DNA from: Pseudoroseomonas ludipueritiae
Lineage (GTDB): Bacteria > Pseudomonadota > Alphaproteobacteria > Acetobacterales > Acetobacteraceae
Assembly (NCBI RefSeq): GCF_014490445.1
Contig: NZ_JACTUZ010000009.1
Coordinates: forward strand, 19,879-83,878
Length of the DNA stretch: 64,000 nucleotides
Direction of reading: 5' to 3'
In this document: positions 54,324 to 62,596 of the stretch, one piece after another
How the letters are laid out: each line of letters begins with the position of its first letter
Numbering within the stretch: position 1 is the stretch's first letter
Program-made: the position numbers and the translations under genes
Notes under the pieces: generated by a model
What the model saw: the letters and a program-made list of their open reading frames with translations, nothing else
What the model was told of the DNA's origin: nothing
Database searches by the model: none

Positions 54324-54346
54324 CTGTCCACGAAAATGGTGGATAA
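54324..54346. repeat. Inverted DnaA-box-like pair, copy 2
   Basis: CTGTCCACG and GGTGGATAA are separated by 5 bases; the right arm reads TTATCCACC on the minus strand, one mismatch from the DnaA box. GTATCCACA lies 12 bases upstream in the same orientation as the left arm. Confidence 0.6.
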
Positions 54347-54427
54347 AGCCCGTCCGCCGAATGGGCGGCGGGCGGCTGTGGACCCCGGCTGAAAATGGTC
54401 ACGCTTGCCTCGGCATGCCCCGTATTC

Positions 54428-54450
54428 TTATCCACGATGATCGTGGACAA
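54428..54450. repeat. Inverted DnaA-box-like pair, copy 3
   Basis: TTATCCACG and CGTGGACAA are separated by 5 bases. The core TCCACGAT-g-ATCGTGGA is a perfect palindrome, making this the most symmetrical copy. Confidence 0.65.
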
Positions 54451-54714
54451 CGTCTGGCGTGACCTCTGCGTTTCTCACGGGCCTGTGATGACCAAAAGAC
54501 CTCTTCACTGGAAATCATCCACCGGAAGCTGGCCGCGCCGAAAACCGCTCTGATGTCAATGATGTTCATCCTCTTGACATGATTCAGCCGGAGAAGAATC
54601 GGCCAAGTGCTTGTTTTTCCATTGCGCAGCTTGAATGCCCAAATGGCGGGCACCATCCTATGAACGGCGGATGACTGCCGCTTTCACGCTGTTCCCCCGG
54701 GTGTCTCCACAGAG

Positions 54715-54737
54715 TTGTCCACATCTTCGGTGGAAAA
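54715..54737. repeat. Inverted DnaA-box-like pair, copy 4
   Basis: TTGTCCACA and GGTGGAAAA are separated by 5 bases, only 57 bases before the uvrC start. The left arm differs from the DnaA consensus at one position. Confidence 0.6.
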
Positions 54738-54793
54738 GCCGCATTCCCTCGCTGCCCCTTGAGCCCGTCCGGGTCCCATGATTGTTCCCGCCC

Positions 54794-56875
54794 ATGTCGA
54801 GCCCTGACGCCCCCCAAGACGAGACCCTCGCCGAGCCGGCGCCGCTGCAAGGCGTGGCGGTGATCGAGGCCGCGCTGCTGCATATGCCCACCGTGCCCGG
54901 CGTCTACCGGATGCTCGATGCCAAGGGGGATGCGCTTTACGTCGGCAAGGCGCGCAACCTGAAGAAGCGCGTCTATTCCTATACGCAGATCAACCGGCTG
55001 CCGGAGCGGCTGCGGCGCATGGTCGCCGGCACCCGCCGCATGGAGATCGTCACCACCGGCAGCGAGGCCGAGGCGCTTCTGCTGGAAGCCAACCTCATCA
55101 AGCGCCTGCGCCCTCGCTTCAACATCCTGCTGCGGGACGACAAATCCTATCCCTGGCTGCTGCTGACCGAGGACCATGATTATCCGATGATCGGCAAGCA
55201 CCGGGGGGAGAAGCAGAAGGGCGCCAGCTATTTCGGCCCCTTCGCGAGTGTCTGGGCGGTGAACCAGACCATCACCGCCTTGCAGCGCGTCTTCCTGCTG
55301 CGCTCCTGCCGCGACACCGTCTTCACGTCCCGCGACCGGCCCTGCCTGCTCTACCAGATCAAGCGCTGCTCGGCGCCCTGCGTGGAGCGGATCAGCAAGG
55401 AGGATTATGCCGGGCTGGTGAAGCAGGCCAAGCAGTTCCTTTCGGGCGAGACGCCCACGATCCAGAAGAAGCTGGCCGCCGAGATGGAGCAGGCCGCCGA
55501 GGCGCTGGAATTCGAGCGCGCGGCCTCCATCCGCGACCGCATCCGCGGCCTGACGCATGTGCAGGGGCAGAACAGCATCAACCTGGAAGGCGTGGGCGAT
55601 GCCGATGTGGTGGCGCTGCACCAGGCCGCCGGGCAGAGCTGCGTGCAGGTCTTCTTCTTCCGTGGCGGGCGCAACAACGGCAACCGCTCCTTCTTCCCCT
55701 CCCATGCCAAGGACGACGCGGGGCCGGAGGATGTGCTGACCGCCTTCCTGGCCCAGCTTTACGACGACCTGCCGCCGCCGCCGCTGGTGCTGCTCTCCCA
55801 CAGCCTGCCCGAGGCCGGGCTGATCGCCGAGGCGCTGGCCATCAAGGCCGGGCGCAAGGTGGAGCTGCACGCACCGCAGCGCGGCGAGAAGCGCGTGGCC
55901 GTGGAACACGCCGCCACCAATGCGCGGGAAGCCCTGGAGCGCCACCTGGCCGAGGGCACCGCCCAGGCCGCCCTGCTGGACGGCGTGCAGAAGCTGTTTG
56001 ACCTGCCGGAGGTGCCGAAGCGCATCGAGATCTACGACAACAGCCATATCCAGGGCAGCAATGCCTATGGCGTCATGGTGGTCGCGGGGCCCGAAGGCTT
56101 CATGAAGGGCGCCTATCGCAAATACGCCATCCGGGGCGAGACCGGGCTGGTGCGCAATGGCCGCCGCGCCGCGCCGGAAGCCGGGGGCGAGATCATCTCC
56201 GCCGATGATGGCGAGGCGGTGGTGCTGCCGGGCATCGGCGAGGGCCGCTCCCCCATCCCCGGCGGGCTTGGCCGGGCGCCGATGGGTGGCGGTTCCCGCG
56301 CCGCCAGCGGCGGGGGCGACGATTTCGCCATGATGCGCGAGGTCTTCGAGCGCCGCTTCGGCAAGGCATTGAAGGAAGACCCGGAGCGCGCCGGTGAAGG
56401 CTGGCCCGACCTGGTGCTGATCGACGGCGGCGCCGGCCAGCTTTCCGCCGCCCGCGCCATCATGGCGGAGCTGGGGCTGGAGGATCTGCCGATGGTCGCC
56501 GTCGCCAAGGGCCCCGACCGCGATGCGGGGCGCGAATGGTTCCACCGTGAAGGCCATGCGCCGATCCAGCTACCGCCGCGCGACCCGGTGCTCTATTACC
56601 TGCAAAGGCTGCGGGACGAGGCGCACCGCTTCGCCATCACCACCCATCGCGCCGGCCGCTCCAAGAGCCTGACGCGCTCCGAGCTGGACGAGATCCCCGG
56701 CGTCGGCTCCGCCATCAAGCGGCGGCTGCTGAACCATTTCGGCTCGGCGCGCGGGGTGCGGCAGGCCGGATTGAACGACCTGAACAACTGCCCGGGCATC
56801 GGCCCGGCCATGGCGACGCGTATCCATGAGCATTTCCACCCTGGCGCGACCGGCCCGAATTCGGCAAAGGGCTGA
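54794..56875 (+). CDS. uvrC: Excinuclease ABC subunit C
   Basis: A 693-residue UvrC of nucleotide excision repair. The GIY-YIG nuclease domain is at residues 30-110 ([19 protein letters not shown]), a cysteine pair follows, and the UVR domain lies around residues 225-260. The RNase H-like nuclease contains [20 protein letters not shown] and [15 protein letters not shown]. The C-terminus has two helix-hairpin-helix motifs ([17 protein letters not shown] and [16 protein letters not shown]). A Gly/Ala/Pro-rich insert of about 55 residues (56147-56315) interrupts the nuclease domain between [10 protein letters not shown] and the [10 protein letters not shown] motif. The ATG at 54794 is chosen over a TTG at 54782. 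Confidence 0.95.
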   Translation: MSSPDAPQDETLAEPAPLQGVAVIEAALLHMPTVPGVYRMLDAKGDALYVGKARNLKKRVYSYTQINRLPERLRRMVAGTRRMEIVTTGSEAEALLLEANLIKRLRPRFNILLRDDKSYPWLLLTEDHDYPMIGKHRGEKQKGASYFGPFASVWAVNQTITALQRVFLLRSCRDTVFTSRDRPCLLYQIKRCSAPCVERISKEDYAGLVKQAKQFLSGETPTIQKKLAAEMEQAAEALEFERAASIRDRIRGLTHVQGQNSINLEGVGDADVVALHQAAGQSCVQVFFFRGGRNNGNRSFFPSHAKDDAGPEDVLTAFLAQLYDDLPPPPLVLLSHSLPEAGLIAEALAIKAGRKVELHAPQRGEKRVAVEHAATNAREALERHLAEGTAQAALLDGVQKLFDLPEVPKRIEIYDNSHIQGSNAYGVMVVAGPEGFMKGAYRKYAIRGETGLVRNGRRAAPEAGGEIISADDGEAVVLPGIGEGRSPIPGGLGRAPMGGGSRAASGGGDDFAMMREVFERRFGKALKEDPERAGEGWPDLVLIDGGAGQLSAARAIMAELGLEDLPMVAVAKGPDRDAGREWFHREGHAPIQLPPRDPVLYYLQRLRDEAHRFAITTHRAGRSKSLTRSELDEIPGVGSAIKRRLLNHFGSARGVRQAGLNDLNNCPGIGPAMATRIHEHFHPGATGPNSAKG

Positions 56876-56884
56876 AGCCAGACC

Positions 56885-57508
56885 ATGAAGGGTGCCGGCT
56901 TGCCGACAGATCTGCCCAACCTGCTGACCCTGTCCCGCATCGCGGCCATTCCGCTGCTGGTGATCTTTGCCGCCCTGCGCATGCCCTGGGGGGATGTCGC
57001 GGCCTGCGTGATCTTCTCCGCCGCCGCCATCACCGATTACTTTGACGGCAAGATCGCGCGGGACCGCAAGCTGGTTTCCGCCTTCGGCCGCATGCTGGAC
57101 CCGATCGCGGACAAGCTGCTGGTGGGCGCCGCCCTGATGCTGCTGGCGGGGCTGGAGCGGCTTTCGCCCCTGGGGCTGCTGCCCGCCATCGTGATCCTGC
57201 TGCGGGAGATCCTGGTCTCGGGCCTGCGGGAATACCTGGCGGCGCTGTCCATCAGCCTGCCGGTGACGCGCCTGGCCAAGTGGAAGACCGGCTTCCAGAT
57301 GGGTGCGCTGGGGACGTTGCTGGCCGGCGACACGGCGGCGCGGGTGCTTGGCATCGGTTTCCTGCCCATCGGCATTATAGGTGAGACGATGCTGTGGATC
57401 GCCGCGGCGCTGACGCTGGTCACGGGCTGGGATTACCTCCGCGCCGGCCTGCGCCATGCCGAGGCCCAGGATACCGCCCGCGCAGCAAAGCCGCCCGGGC
57501 GCCCTTGA
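56885..57508 (+). CDS. pgsA: CDP-diacylglycerol-glycerol-3-phosphate 3-phosphatidyltransferase
   Basis: A 207-residue membrane enzyme that forms phosphatidylglycerol phosphate. The CDP-alcohol phosphotransferase motif is complete: DYFDGKIARDRKLVSAFGRM with LDPIADK following. Several transmembrane helices flank it (VIFAALRMPWGDVAACVIF, LLVGAALMLLAGL). It starts 9 bases after uvrC, an arrangement conserved in many alphaproteobacteria, and is probably co-transcribed with it. Confidence 0.93.
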   Translation: MKGAGLPTDLPNLLTLSRIAAIPLLVIFAALRMPWGDVAACVIFSAAAITDYFDGKIARDRKLVSAFGRMLDPIADKLLVGAALMLLAGLERLSPLGLLPAIVILLREILVSGLREYLAALSISLPVTRLAKWKTGFQMGALGTLLAGDTAARVLGIGFLPIGIIGETMLWIAAALTLVTGWDYLRAGLRHAEAQDTARAAKPPGRP

Positions 57509-57568
57509 GGACCAGGGGGTCCATAGGCATCTTCTGGGTCACGTGAAGCACGAGCAGAGCAGGAGCGG

Positions 57569-58153
57569 ATGATGGGCAAGCCACGGGTAGCGATGCGGAT
57601 GGTGGCGGTCGGCGCGCTGGCCGCGCTGGCAGCCTGCTCCACCCAGGCGGAAGCGCCGGTGGAAAGCCTCACCGTGGCCCGCGTCATGGGCCAGCCGGTG
57701 GATGTGCCGCCGCTGCTGCCGATCGCCGGCAGCGTCTGGCCCAATGAGGAAGCGCCGCGCGGCACCATCGGCAATCCCGATGCCGGCATGCGCCCGGGGG
57801 ATCAGGCTGCGGTGGGGCAGATACAGCGGTCCCAGGGCCGTGTCGCGGCGCCGGTGGTGCCGGGCCGCGGCAGCAGCACGCCGCCGGACCTGCTGACCCA
57901 GCCCGAGCCCACGCCGGCCCTGCGCCAGCCCGATATGCCCCCCTACCCCACAGAGCCCGCGCGGCCCCGCCGCCGCGCCGATGGCCGCGTGATCCCGACG
58001 CCGCAGGGCCCGGCGGTCACCACCGGCGGCACCGCCGGCTACAGCACCTACACGAACCCCGGCGGCGGCAGCGGCATCGCCATCCCGCAAGGGGGCACCA
58101 CCACGCTGCTGGATGCTGACGGAACCGTGCGGCTCGTGCCGACGCCGCGTTGA
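57569..58153 (+). CDS. Proline-rich putative lipoprotein
   Basis: A 194-residue protein with a lipobox (LAALAACS, Cys near residue 22) and a mature part rich in Pro, Gly and Thr and probably disordered. It has no recognised domain. A second Met at residue 2 or one at residue 9 could be the true start. It is placed between pgsA and moaD on the same strand; its role is unknown. Confidence 0.75.
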   Translation: MMGKPRVAMRMVAVGALAALAACSTQAEAPVESLTVARVMGQPVDVPPLLPIAGSVWPNEEAPRGTIGNPDAGMRPGDQAAVGQIQRSQGRVAAPVVPGRGSSTPPDLLTQPEPTPALRQPDMPPYPTEPARPRRRADGRVIPTPQGPAVTTGGTAGYSTYTNPGGGSGIAIPQGGTTTLLDADGTVRLVPTPR

Positions 58154-58155
58154 CC

Positions 58156-58407
58156 ATGCGCGTCCTGTATTTCGCCTGGGTGCGCCAGAAGGTCGGCACG
58201 GGGTCCGAGGAGGTGTCGCCGCCGCCCGAGGTCGCCGATATCGGCGGCCTGATGGCTTGGCTGGCGGCGCGCAGCCCTGGCCATGCCAGCGCCTTCGCGG
58301 ACCCGAAGCAGATCCGCGCGGCGGTGAACCAGGAATTCTGCGGGCCGGATGGCCGCGTCGGCCCCGGGGATGAGGTCGCCTTCTTCCCCCCCGTGACGGG
58401 CGGCTGA
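58156..58407 (+). CDS. moaD: Molybdopterin synthase small subunit
   Basis: An 83-residue ubiquitin-like sulfur carrier ending in Gly-Gly (PPVTGG), which is thiocarboxylated to donate sulfur to precursor Z. The N-terminus VLYFAWVRQKVGTGSEEV and DEVAFFPPVTGG are typical. The ATG at 58156 lies two bases after the previous stop. moaE follows 6 bases downstream, so the two subunits are co-expressed. Confidence 0.93.
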   Translation: MRVLYFAWVRQKVGTGSEEVSPPPEVADIGGLMAWLAARSPGHASAFADPKQIRAAVNQEFCGPDGRVGPGDEVAFFPPVTGG

Positions 58408-58413
58408 GCCGCC

Positions 58414-58860
58414 ATGGCGACCATCCGCGTGCAGGAAGCTGCCTTCGACCTGGCGGCCGAGACGGCGGCACTGGCCGAGGACCGCGTGGATGTGGGCGGC
58501 ATCGCCAGCTTCCAGGGCCTCTGCCGCGCCGATGACGGGCTGGCGGCCCTGGTGCTGGAGCACTATCCCGGCATGACGGAAAAGGCCCTGACCGGCATCG
58601 TGGCCGAAGCCGAGGCGCGCTGGCCCCTGACCGGCTGCACCGTCATCCACCGCGTCGGCCGCATCCTGCCCGGCGAGCCGATCGTGCTGGTGCTCACCGC
58701 CAGCCGCCACCGCACCGCCGCGCTGGAAGCCTGCGCCTTTTTGATCGATTGGCTGAAGACCGGCGCGCCTTTCTGGAAGCGGGAGGAATTCCCCGGTGGC
58801 CAGGAGCGCTGGGTGGAAGCCAGGGGCAGCGACGACGAAGCGGCGGCGCGCTGGGGCTGA
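58414..58860 (+). CDS. moaE: Molybdopterin synthase catalytic subunit
   Basis: A 148-residue MoaE. Characteristic segments are LVLEHYPGMTEKAL, VIHRVGRILPGEPIVLVLTA and SRHRTAALEACAFLIDWLK, then APFWKREEFPGGQERWVEA with the catalytic Lys region. It forms the heterotetramer with MoaD for molybdenum cofactor synthesis. Confidence 0.95.
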   Translation: MATIRVQEAAFDLAAETAALAEDRVDVGGIASFQGLCRADDGLAALVLEHYPGMTEKALTGIVAEAEARWPLTGCTVIHRVGRILPGEPIVLVLTASRHRTAALEACAFLIDWLKTGAPFWKREEFPGGQERWVEARGSDDEAAARWG

Positions 58861-58879
58861 TCGCCCCGCCGCGCGGTCT

Positions 58880-59821
58880 TTACGTCACCAGTGGCGCGGC
58901 GCCCAGCGATGCCCTTGGCAGCCGGCGGGGCCGCATGAAGAGCCGCGTGATCTCCGGATGCGCCTGCTCCACCGCCAGGGTCAGCTCGGCGGCGGCGCGT
59001 TCCACCTCCTCGCCCGAAAGGTCGTCGCGGAAGTCGATGGTCAGGGCCAGCAGCACCTCGCGCGGGCCGAGCTGCATGGACAGCATCTCATCCACCGCGG
59101 CGACGCGGCGGTCGGCCGCCAGCAGCGCCTTCACCTGCGACAGGGAGCGGCGGGAGGCGCTCTCGCCGGTCAGCAGGCTCAGCGTCTCCCGTGCCAGGAA
59201 GCAGGCGGTGGCGACCAGCAGCAGGCCGATGACGATGGAAGCGGCGCCATCCAGCGCCGGCATGTGCAGCAGTTGCGACAGGCCGACACCCAGGAGGGCC
59301 ACCACCAGCCCGGCCAGGGCCGCCGAATCCTCCAGCAGCACGGCGAAGACGCTGGGGTCCTTGCTGCCCCGGATGGCCTGCCAGAAAGGCTCGCCGGCGT
59401 GGGTTTCGCGGAATTCGTGCAGGGCGACGGAGAAGGAATAGCCTTCAAACAGAATGGACAGGCCCAGCACCACGTAATTCACCCAGGCGTCGGTCACCGG
59501 TTCCGGGTGCAGCATCTTGTGGATGCCCTCGTAGATCGAGAAGGCACCGCCGAGGGCGAAGATCAGCAGCGCCACCACGAAGGCCCAGAAATACAGCTCC
59601 ATCCCGTGGCCGAAGGGATGCGAGGCATCGGGCGGCCGGGCGGCGCGCTTCAGCCCCAGCAGCAGCAGCCCCTGGTTGCCGGTATCGACGGTGGAGTGGA
59701 TGGCCTCGCTGAACATGGCCGAGGAGCCGGTATAGGCGGCGGCGGCGAATTTGGTGACGGCGATGGCGAGGTTGCCCGCCAGCGCCGCGAAAATGACCTT
59801 GCGGGAACCGCTGCTCGACAT
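58880..59821 (-). CDS. Cation diffusion facilitator family transporter
   Basis: A 313-residue CDF exporter with six predicted helices and a cytosolic C-terminal domain. TM2 holds the H-x3-D metal pair (EAIHSTVDTGNQ). In TM5 the usual H-x3-D is replaced by LLEDSAALAG, as in the ZnT9-like branch, so transport specificity is uncertain. A His-Pro-Phe-Gly-His segment (SHPFGHGMELYFWAF) is conserved. It is likely to export Zn, Mn or Fe ions. It is co-directional with corA upstream. Confidence 0.9.
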   Translation of the reverse strand: MSSSGSRKVIFAALAGNLAIAVTKFAAAAYTGSSAMFSEAIHSTVDTGNQGLLLLGLKRAARPPDASHPFGHGMELYFWAFVVALLIFALGGAFSIYEGIHKMLHPEPVTDAWVNYVVLGLSILFEGYSFSVALHEFRETHAGEPFWQAIRGSKDPSVFAVLLEDSAALAGLVVALLGVGLSQLLHMPALDGAASIVIGLLLVATACFLARETLSLLTGESASRRSLSQVKALLAADRRVAAVDEMLSMQLGPREVLLALTIDFRDDLSGEEVERAAAELTLAVEQAHPEITRLFMRPRRLPRASLGAAPLVT

Positions 59822-59878
59822 CCGCCCACTCCTCTGCCCGGACCGGGGCAGAACGGGGAGGATTGGCGGCGGTTGCGC

Positions 59879-60847
59879 CTAGAGCCAGCCGACCTTGCGG
59901 AACCGCACGTAGAGCAAGCCGCAGAGCGTCAAGATCATCAGCAGCACGGCGGGGTAGCCGTAGGTCCATGTCAGCTCTGGCATATGCTCGAAATTCATGC
60001 CGTAGAGGCCGGCGATGGCGGTGGGCACCGCCAGGATGGCCGCCCAGGCCGCCAGCTTGCGGGTGACGATGCTTTGCTGCTGCTGCTCGATCAGCATGCC
60101 GACATCGAAGACCGAGCGCAGCACTTCCCGCAGCCCTCCCACCCGGGCCTCCACGCGCCGCACATGGTCATGCACGTCGCGGAAATAGGGCCGCATCTCC
60201 GGGTCCACGCAGGGCAGGTCCAGGTGTTCCAGCTTGGCGCTCATCTCCTGCATCGGGCCCAGCATGCGGCTGAAGCGCATCAGGTGCTGGCGGTGGCGGA
60301 AGATGCGGTGGATCTCGTCCTTCTCCAGCGGGCAGTCGAGGGAGCGGCTTTCCAGCGCAAGCACCTCCTCCTCGATCGCGTCGATGATGGGCGCGTAACC
60401 GTCCACGATGAAGTCCAGCACGCCGTGCAGCACGAAATCCACGCCGTGCTTCAGCCGCTCCGGCGCGGTTTCCAACTGCTTGCGCAACTCGCTATGCGCG
60501 CGGGCGGAGCCATGGCGGACAGTGATGATGAAGTTGTGGCCGACGAAGATCGCCGTCTCGCCGTAGCAGATCTCGTCATTCTCCAGCCGCGCGGTGCGGG
60601 CGACGACGAAAAGCTGCTCGCCATAGACTTCCAGCTTCGGCATCTGATGCGCCACCCGCGCATCCTCCACCGCCAGCGGGTGCAGGCCGAAGCGTTCAGC
60701 CAGGGTGAGGAGTTCCTCCTCCTCCGGCTCGAACAGCCCGATCCAGACGAACTCGCCTTTCTCCAGCCGCCAGGGTGCCTCGGGCGGCTGGGACGAGTCC
60801 GGCACGGCCCGGCCGTTCCGGTAGATCGATGCCGCGACCACGCTCAT
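59879..60847 (-). CDS. corA: CorA-type magnesium/divalent metal transporter
   Basis: A 322-residue 2-TM-GxN channel. The diagnostic GMN is in YGMNFEHMPEL between the two C-terminal helices, and the long N-terminal cytosolic domain has MRFSRMLGPMQEM-type helices. It ends with the positively charged tail RFRKVGWL. It mediates Mg2+ influx across the inner membrane. It lies 57 bases upstream of the CDF gene on the same strand. Confidence 0.93.
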   Translation of the reverse strand: MSVVAASIYRNGRAVPDSSQPPEAPWRLEKGEFVWIGLFEPEEEELLTLAERFGLHPLAVEDARVAHQMPKLEVYGEQLFVVARTARLENDEICYGETAIFVGHNFIITVRHGSARAHSELRKQLETAPERLKHGVDFVLHGVLDFIVDGYAPIIDAIEEEVLALESRSLDCPLEKDEIHRIFRHRQHLMRFSRMLGPMQEMSAKLEHLDLPCVDPEMRPYFRDVHDHVRRVEARVGGLREVLRSVFDVGMLIEQQQQSIVTRKLAAWAAILAVPTAIAGLYGMNFEHMPELTWTYGYPAVLLMILTLCGLLYVRFRKVGWL

Positions 60848-60875
60848 CCGCCACGCTCCTCCGCTGACGGTGAGT

Positions 60876-62207
60876 TCAGCCCGCCGCCTGCCGCAACCGC
60901 TGCGCCGCCCGCTCCGGGCCGATCAGGGGCAGGAACAGCTTCAGCTCCGGCCCATGTTCCTCGCCTGTGAGAGCGAGGCGCAGAGGCAGGAACAACGCCT
61001 TGCCCTTGCGCCCGGATGCAGCGCCAAGCGCCCGGGTCCAGGTGCTCCAGGTGCTCTCGTCCCAGGGCGCGGGCGGCAGGGTATCCAGGGCGGCGCGCAG
61101 GAATTCCGCCTGCTCCGGCTGCGCCGGGATTTCTGGCGCGCCGGTGGCGGCCTCGAACCAGTCCCGTGCCTCGGAGATCAGGTCGAGATTGCCGCGCACG
61201 GCCAGCCAGAAGGCTTCGTCGGCACCTTCCGGCAGCCGGTCGCGCACCTGCTCGAAGGACAGGCCGTGCAGGTAGCGGCGGTTCAGCGCCAGAAGCTGCG
61301 TCGGGTCGAAGCGGGCGGAGGAGCGGGAGAGCTTCTCCAGCGAATAGCCGGCCATCAGTTCCGCCGGCGTGCCCGCCACCGGGTCGGCGGAGGAGCCCAG
61401 CGCCGCCAGATAGCCGGCCAGCGCCGCCGGCTCGATCCCGTCGCGCCGCAACTGCCGCAGGCCCATGGAGCCGATGCGCTTGGAAAGCTGGCTGCCATCG
61501 GCATCCGTCAGCAGCGGCAGATGGGCGAAGTCGATCCGGCCCGGGCGCATGCCGAGGGCTTCCATGATGTCGATCTGCACGCCGGTATTGGTGACGTGGT
61601 CCTCGCCCCGGATGATGCCGGTGACGCCGGTCTCCAGGTCATCCACCACGGAGGTGAAGGTATAAAGGAAGGAGCCATCGGCGCGGATCAGCACGGGGTC
61701 CGAGATCGGCGGCAGCTTCACCTGCCGGCGGCCCAGCACGCCATCATGCCATTCCACCGTGCGGGTGGAGAGCTTGAAGCGCCAATAGGGCTTCTTGCCG
61801 TTGGCCAGGGCGCGCTCAAGCTGCTCCTGCGTCATCTTCAGGGCGGCGCGGTCATAGACCGGCGGGCGGCCCTGCTTCTGCCGCTGCTCCCGCTTGAAGC
61901 GGAGTTCTTCCTCACTTTCCAGGCAGGGGTAGAGGCGGCCGGCCGCCTTCAGCTTCTCGGCGGCGGCCTCGTAGGCGGCCAGCCGGTCCATCTGGCGGAA
62001 GCTCTCGTCCCAATCCAGGCCGAGCCAGCGGAGGTCTTCCTCGATCGCCGTCTCGTATTCCGGCTTGGAGCGCTCCACGTCGGTATCGTCGAAGCGGAGA
62101 ACAAAGGTGCCGCCGGCCTTGCGGGCCACCAGCCAATTGGCCAGGGCGACGCGGGCATTGCCGACATGCAGGTAGCCCGTGGGGCTGGGGGCGAAGCGGA
62201 GCTTCAT
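60876..62207 (-). CDS. gltX: Glutamyl-tRNA synthetase
   Basis: A 443-residue class I synthetase. The HIGH-type motif is HVGN in RFAPSPTGYLHVGNARVALA, and the KMSKS-type loop reads SQLSKRIGS, with Gln in place of the usual first Lys. The C-terminal alpha-helical anticodon-binding part covers about residues 300-443. Its ATG overlaps the stop of the small gene upstream (ATGA). Many alphaproteobacteria carry two GltX proteins; this could be either the discriminating or the GluQ-type copy. Confidence 0.93.
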   Translation of the reverse strand: MKLRFAPSPTGYLHVGNARVALANWLVARKAGGTFVLRFDDTDVERSKPEYETAIEEDLRWLGLDWDESFRQMDRLAAYEAAAEKLKAAGRLYPCLESEEELRFKREQRQKQGRPPVYDRAALKMTQEQLERALANGKKPYWRFKLSTRTVEWHDGVLGRRQVKLPPISDPVLIRADGSFLYTFTSVVDDLETGVTGIIRGEDHVTNTGVQIDIMEALGMRPGRIDFAHLPLLTDADGSQLSKRIGSMGLRQLRRDGIEPAALAGYLAALGSSADPVAGTPAELMAGYSLEKLSRSSARFDPTQLLALNRRYLHGLSFEQVRDRLPEGADEAFWLAVRGNLDLISEARDWFEAATGAPEIPAQPEQAEFLRAALDTLPPAPWDESTWSTWTRALGAASGRKGKALFLPLRLALTGEEHGPELKLFLPLIGPERAAQRLRQAAG

Positions 62208-62596
62208 TCCTCGTCTCCTCCCTCGGCGTCGTCTTCGTGCTTGCGGGGGTCCAGCACGCGCCAGTTGCGTTCCTCGGAATCCGTCACGCGCTTGGCGGCG
62301 AAGTCACGGATCTCGGCGCCGCTGTTCCAGGCGGCGCTGTCCTTGCCCACCACCTCGGCGTCCTCGCCAAAGGCGAACCAGGCGGCCAGCACTTCCTCGG
62401 CGCTCATGCCGGGGGCGCGGCATCGCTCGATGGAATCACGCACGTAGCGGCGGGCGAAGGCATTGGCCTGCACCAGCGTCGGGAAGCCGCGGATGGTTTC
62501 CACGGGCTCCGAGCCATTGCCGCCGGAAAGGTCGCGGATGCGGACGGCGAAGCCGCCCTCGGGCGAGAACAGGGTGTCGTCGAAGGAACCGCTCAT
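62204..62596 (-). CDS. Conserved hypothetical protein
   Basis: A 130-residue acidic protein without a recognised domain. It has a beta-rich start (GGFAVRIRDLSGG), a helix (TLVQANAFARRYVRDSIERC) and an acidic tail. It overlaps both neighbours by four bases (ATGA), so it is translated in one coupled operon with the NadE-like gene and gltX. Confidence 0.75.
   Translation of the reverse strand: MSGSFDDTLFSPEGGFAVRIRDLSGGNGSEPVETIRGFPTLVQANAFARRYVRDSIERCRAPGMSAEEVLAAWFAFGEDAEVVGKDSAAWNSGAEIRDFAAKRVTDSEERNWRVLDPRKHEDDAEGGDEE

Larger units (their letters stand above)
53934..54793. other. Candidate replication origin: gene-free, repeated DnaA-box-like palindromes
   Basis: No gene is supported over 860 bases, and the sequence is visibly more AT-rich than its surroundings. 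Four inverted pairs of 9-mers resembling the DnaA box TTATCCACA occur, each with a 14-base start-to-start offset (see repeat entries). Additional single sites are ATGTCCACA at 54125 and GTATCCACA at 54312. An AT-rich nested inverted repeat lies at 54022-54060, and GANTC sites occur at 54581 and 54596. These are features expected of an alphaproteobacterial oriC, but an origin is not proven. Confidence 0.55.

Noticed and set aside
54584-56557. 657-residue frame antisense to uvrC
   Set aside because: Shadow of uvrC, with no ribosome site or motif; it also crosses the candidate origin region.
58796-60970. 724-residue + strand frame over the CDF and corA genes
   Set aside because: Low-complexity Gln/His/Arg-rich shadow; both minus-strand genes have clear family motifs.
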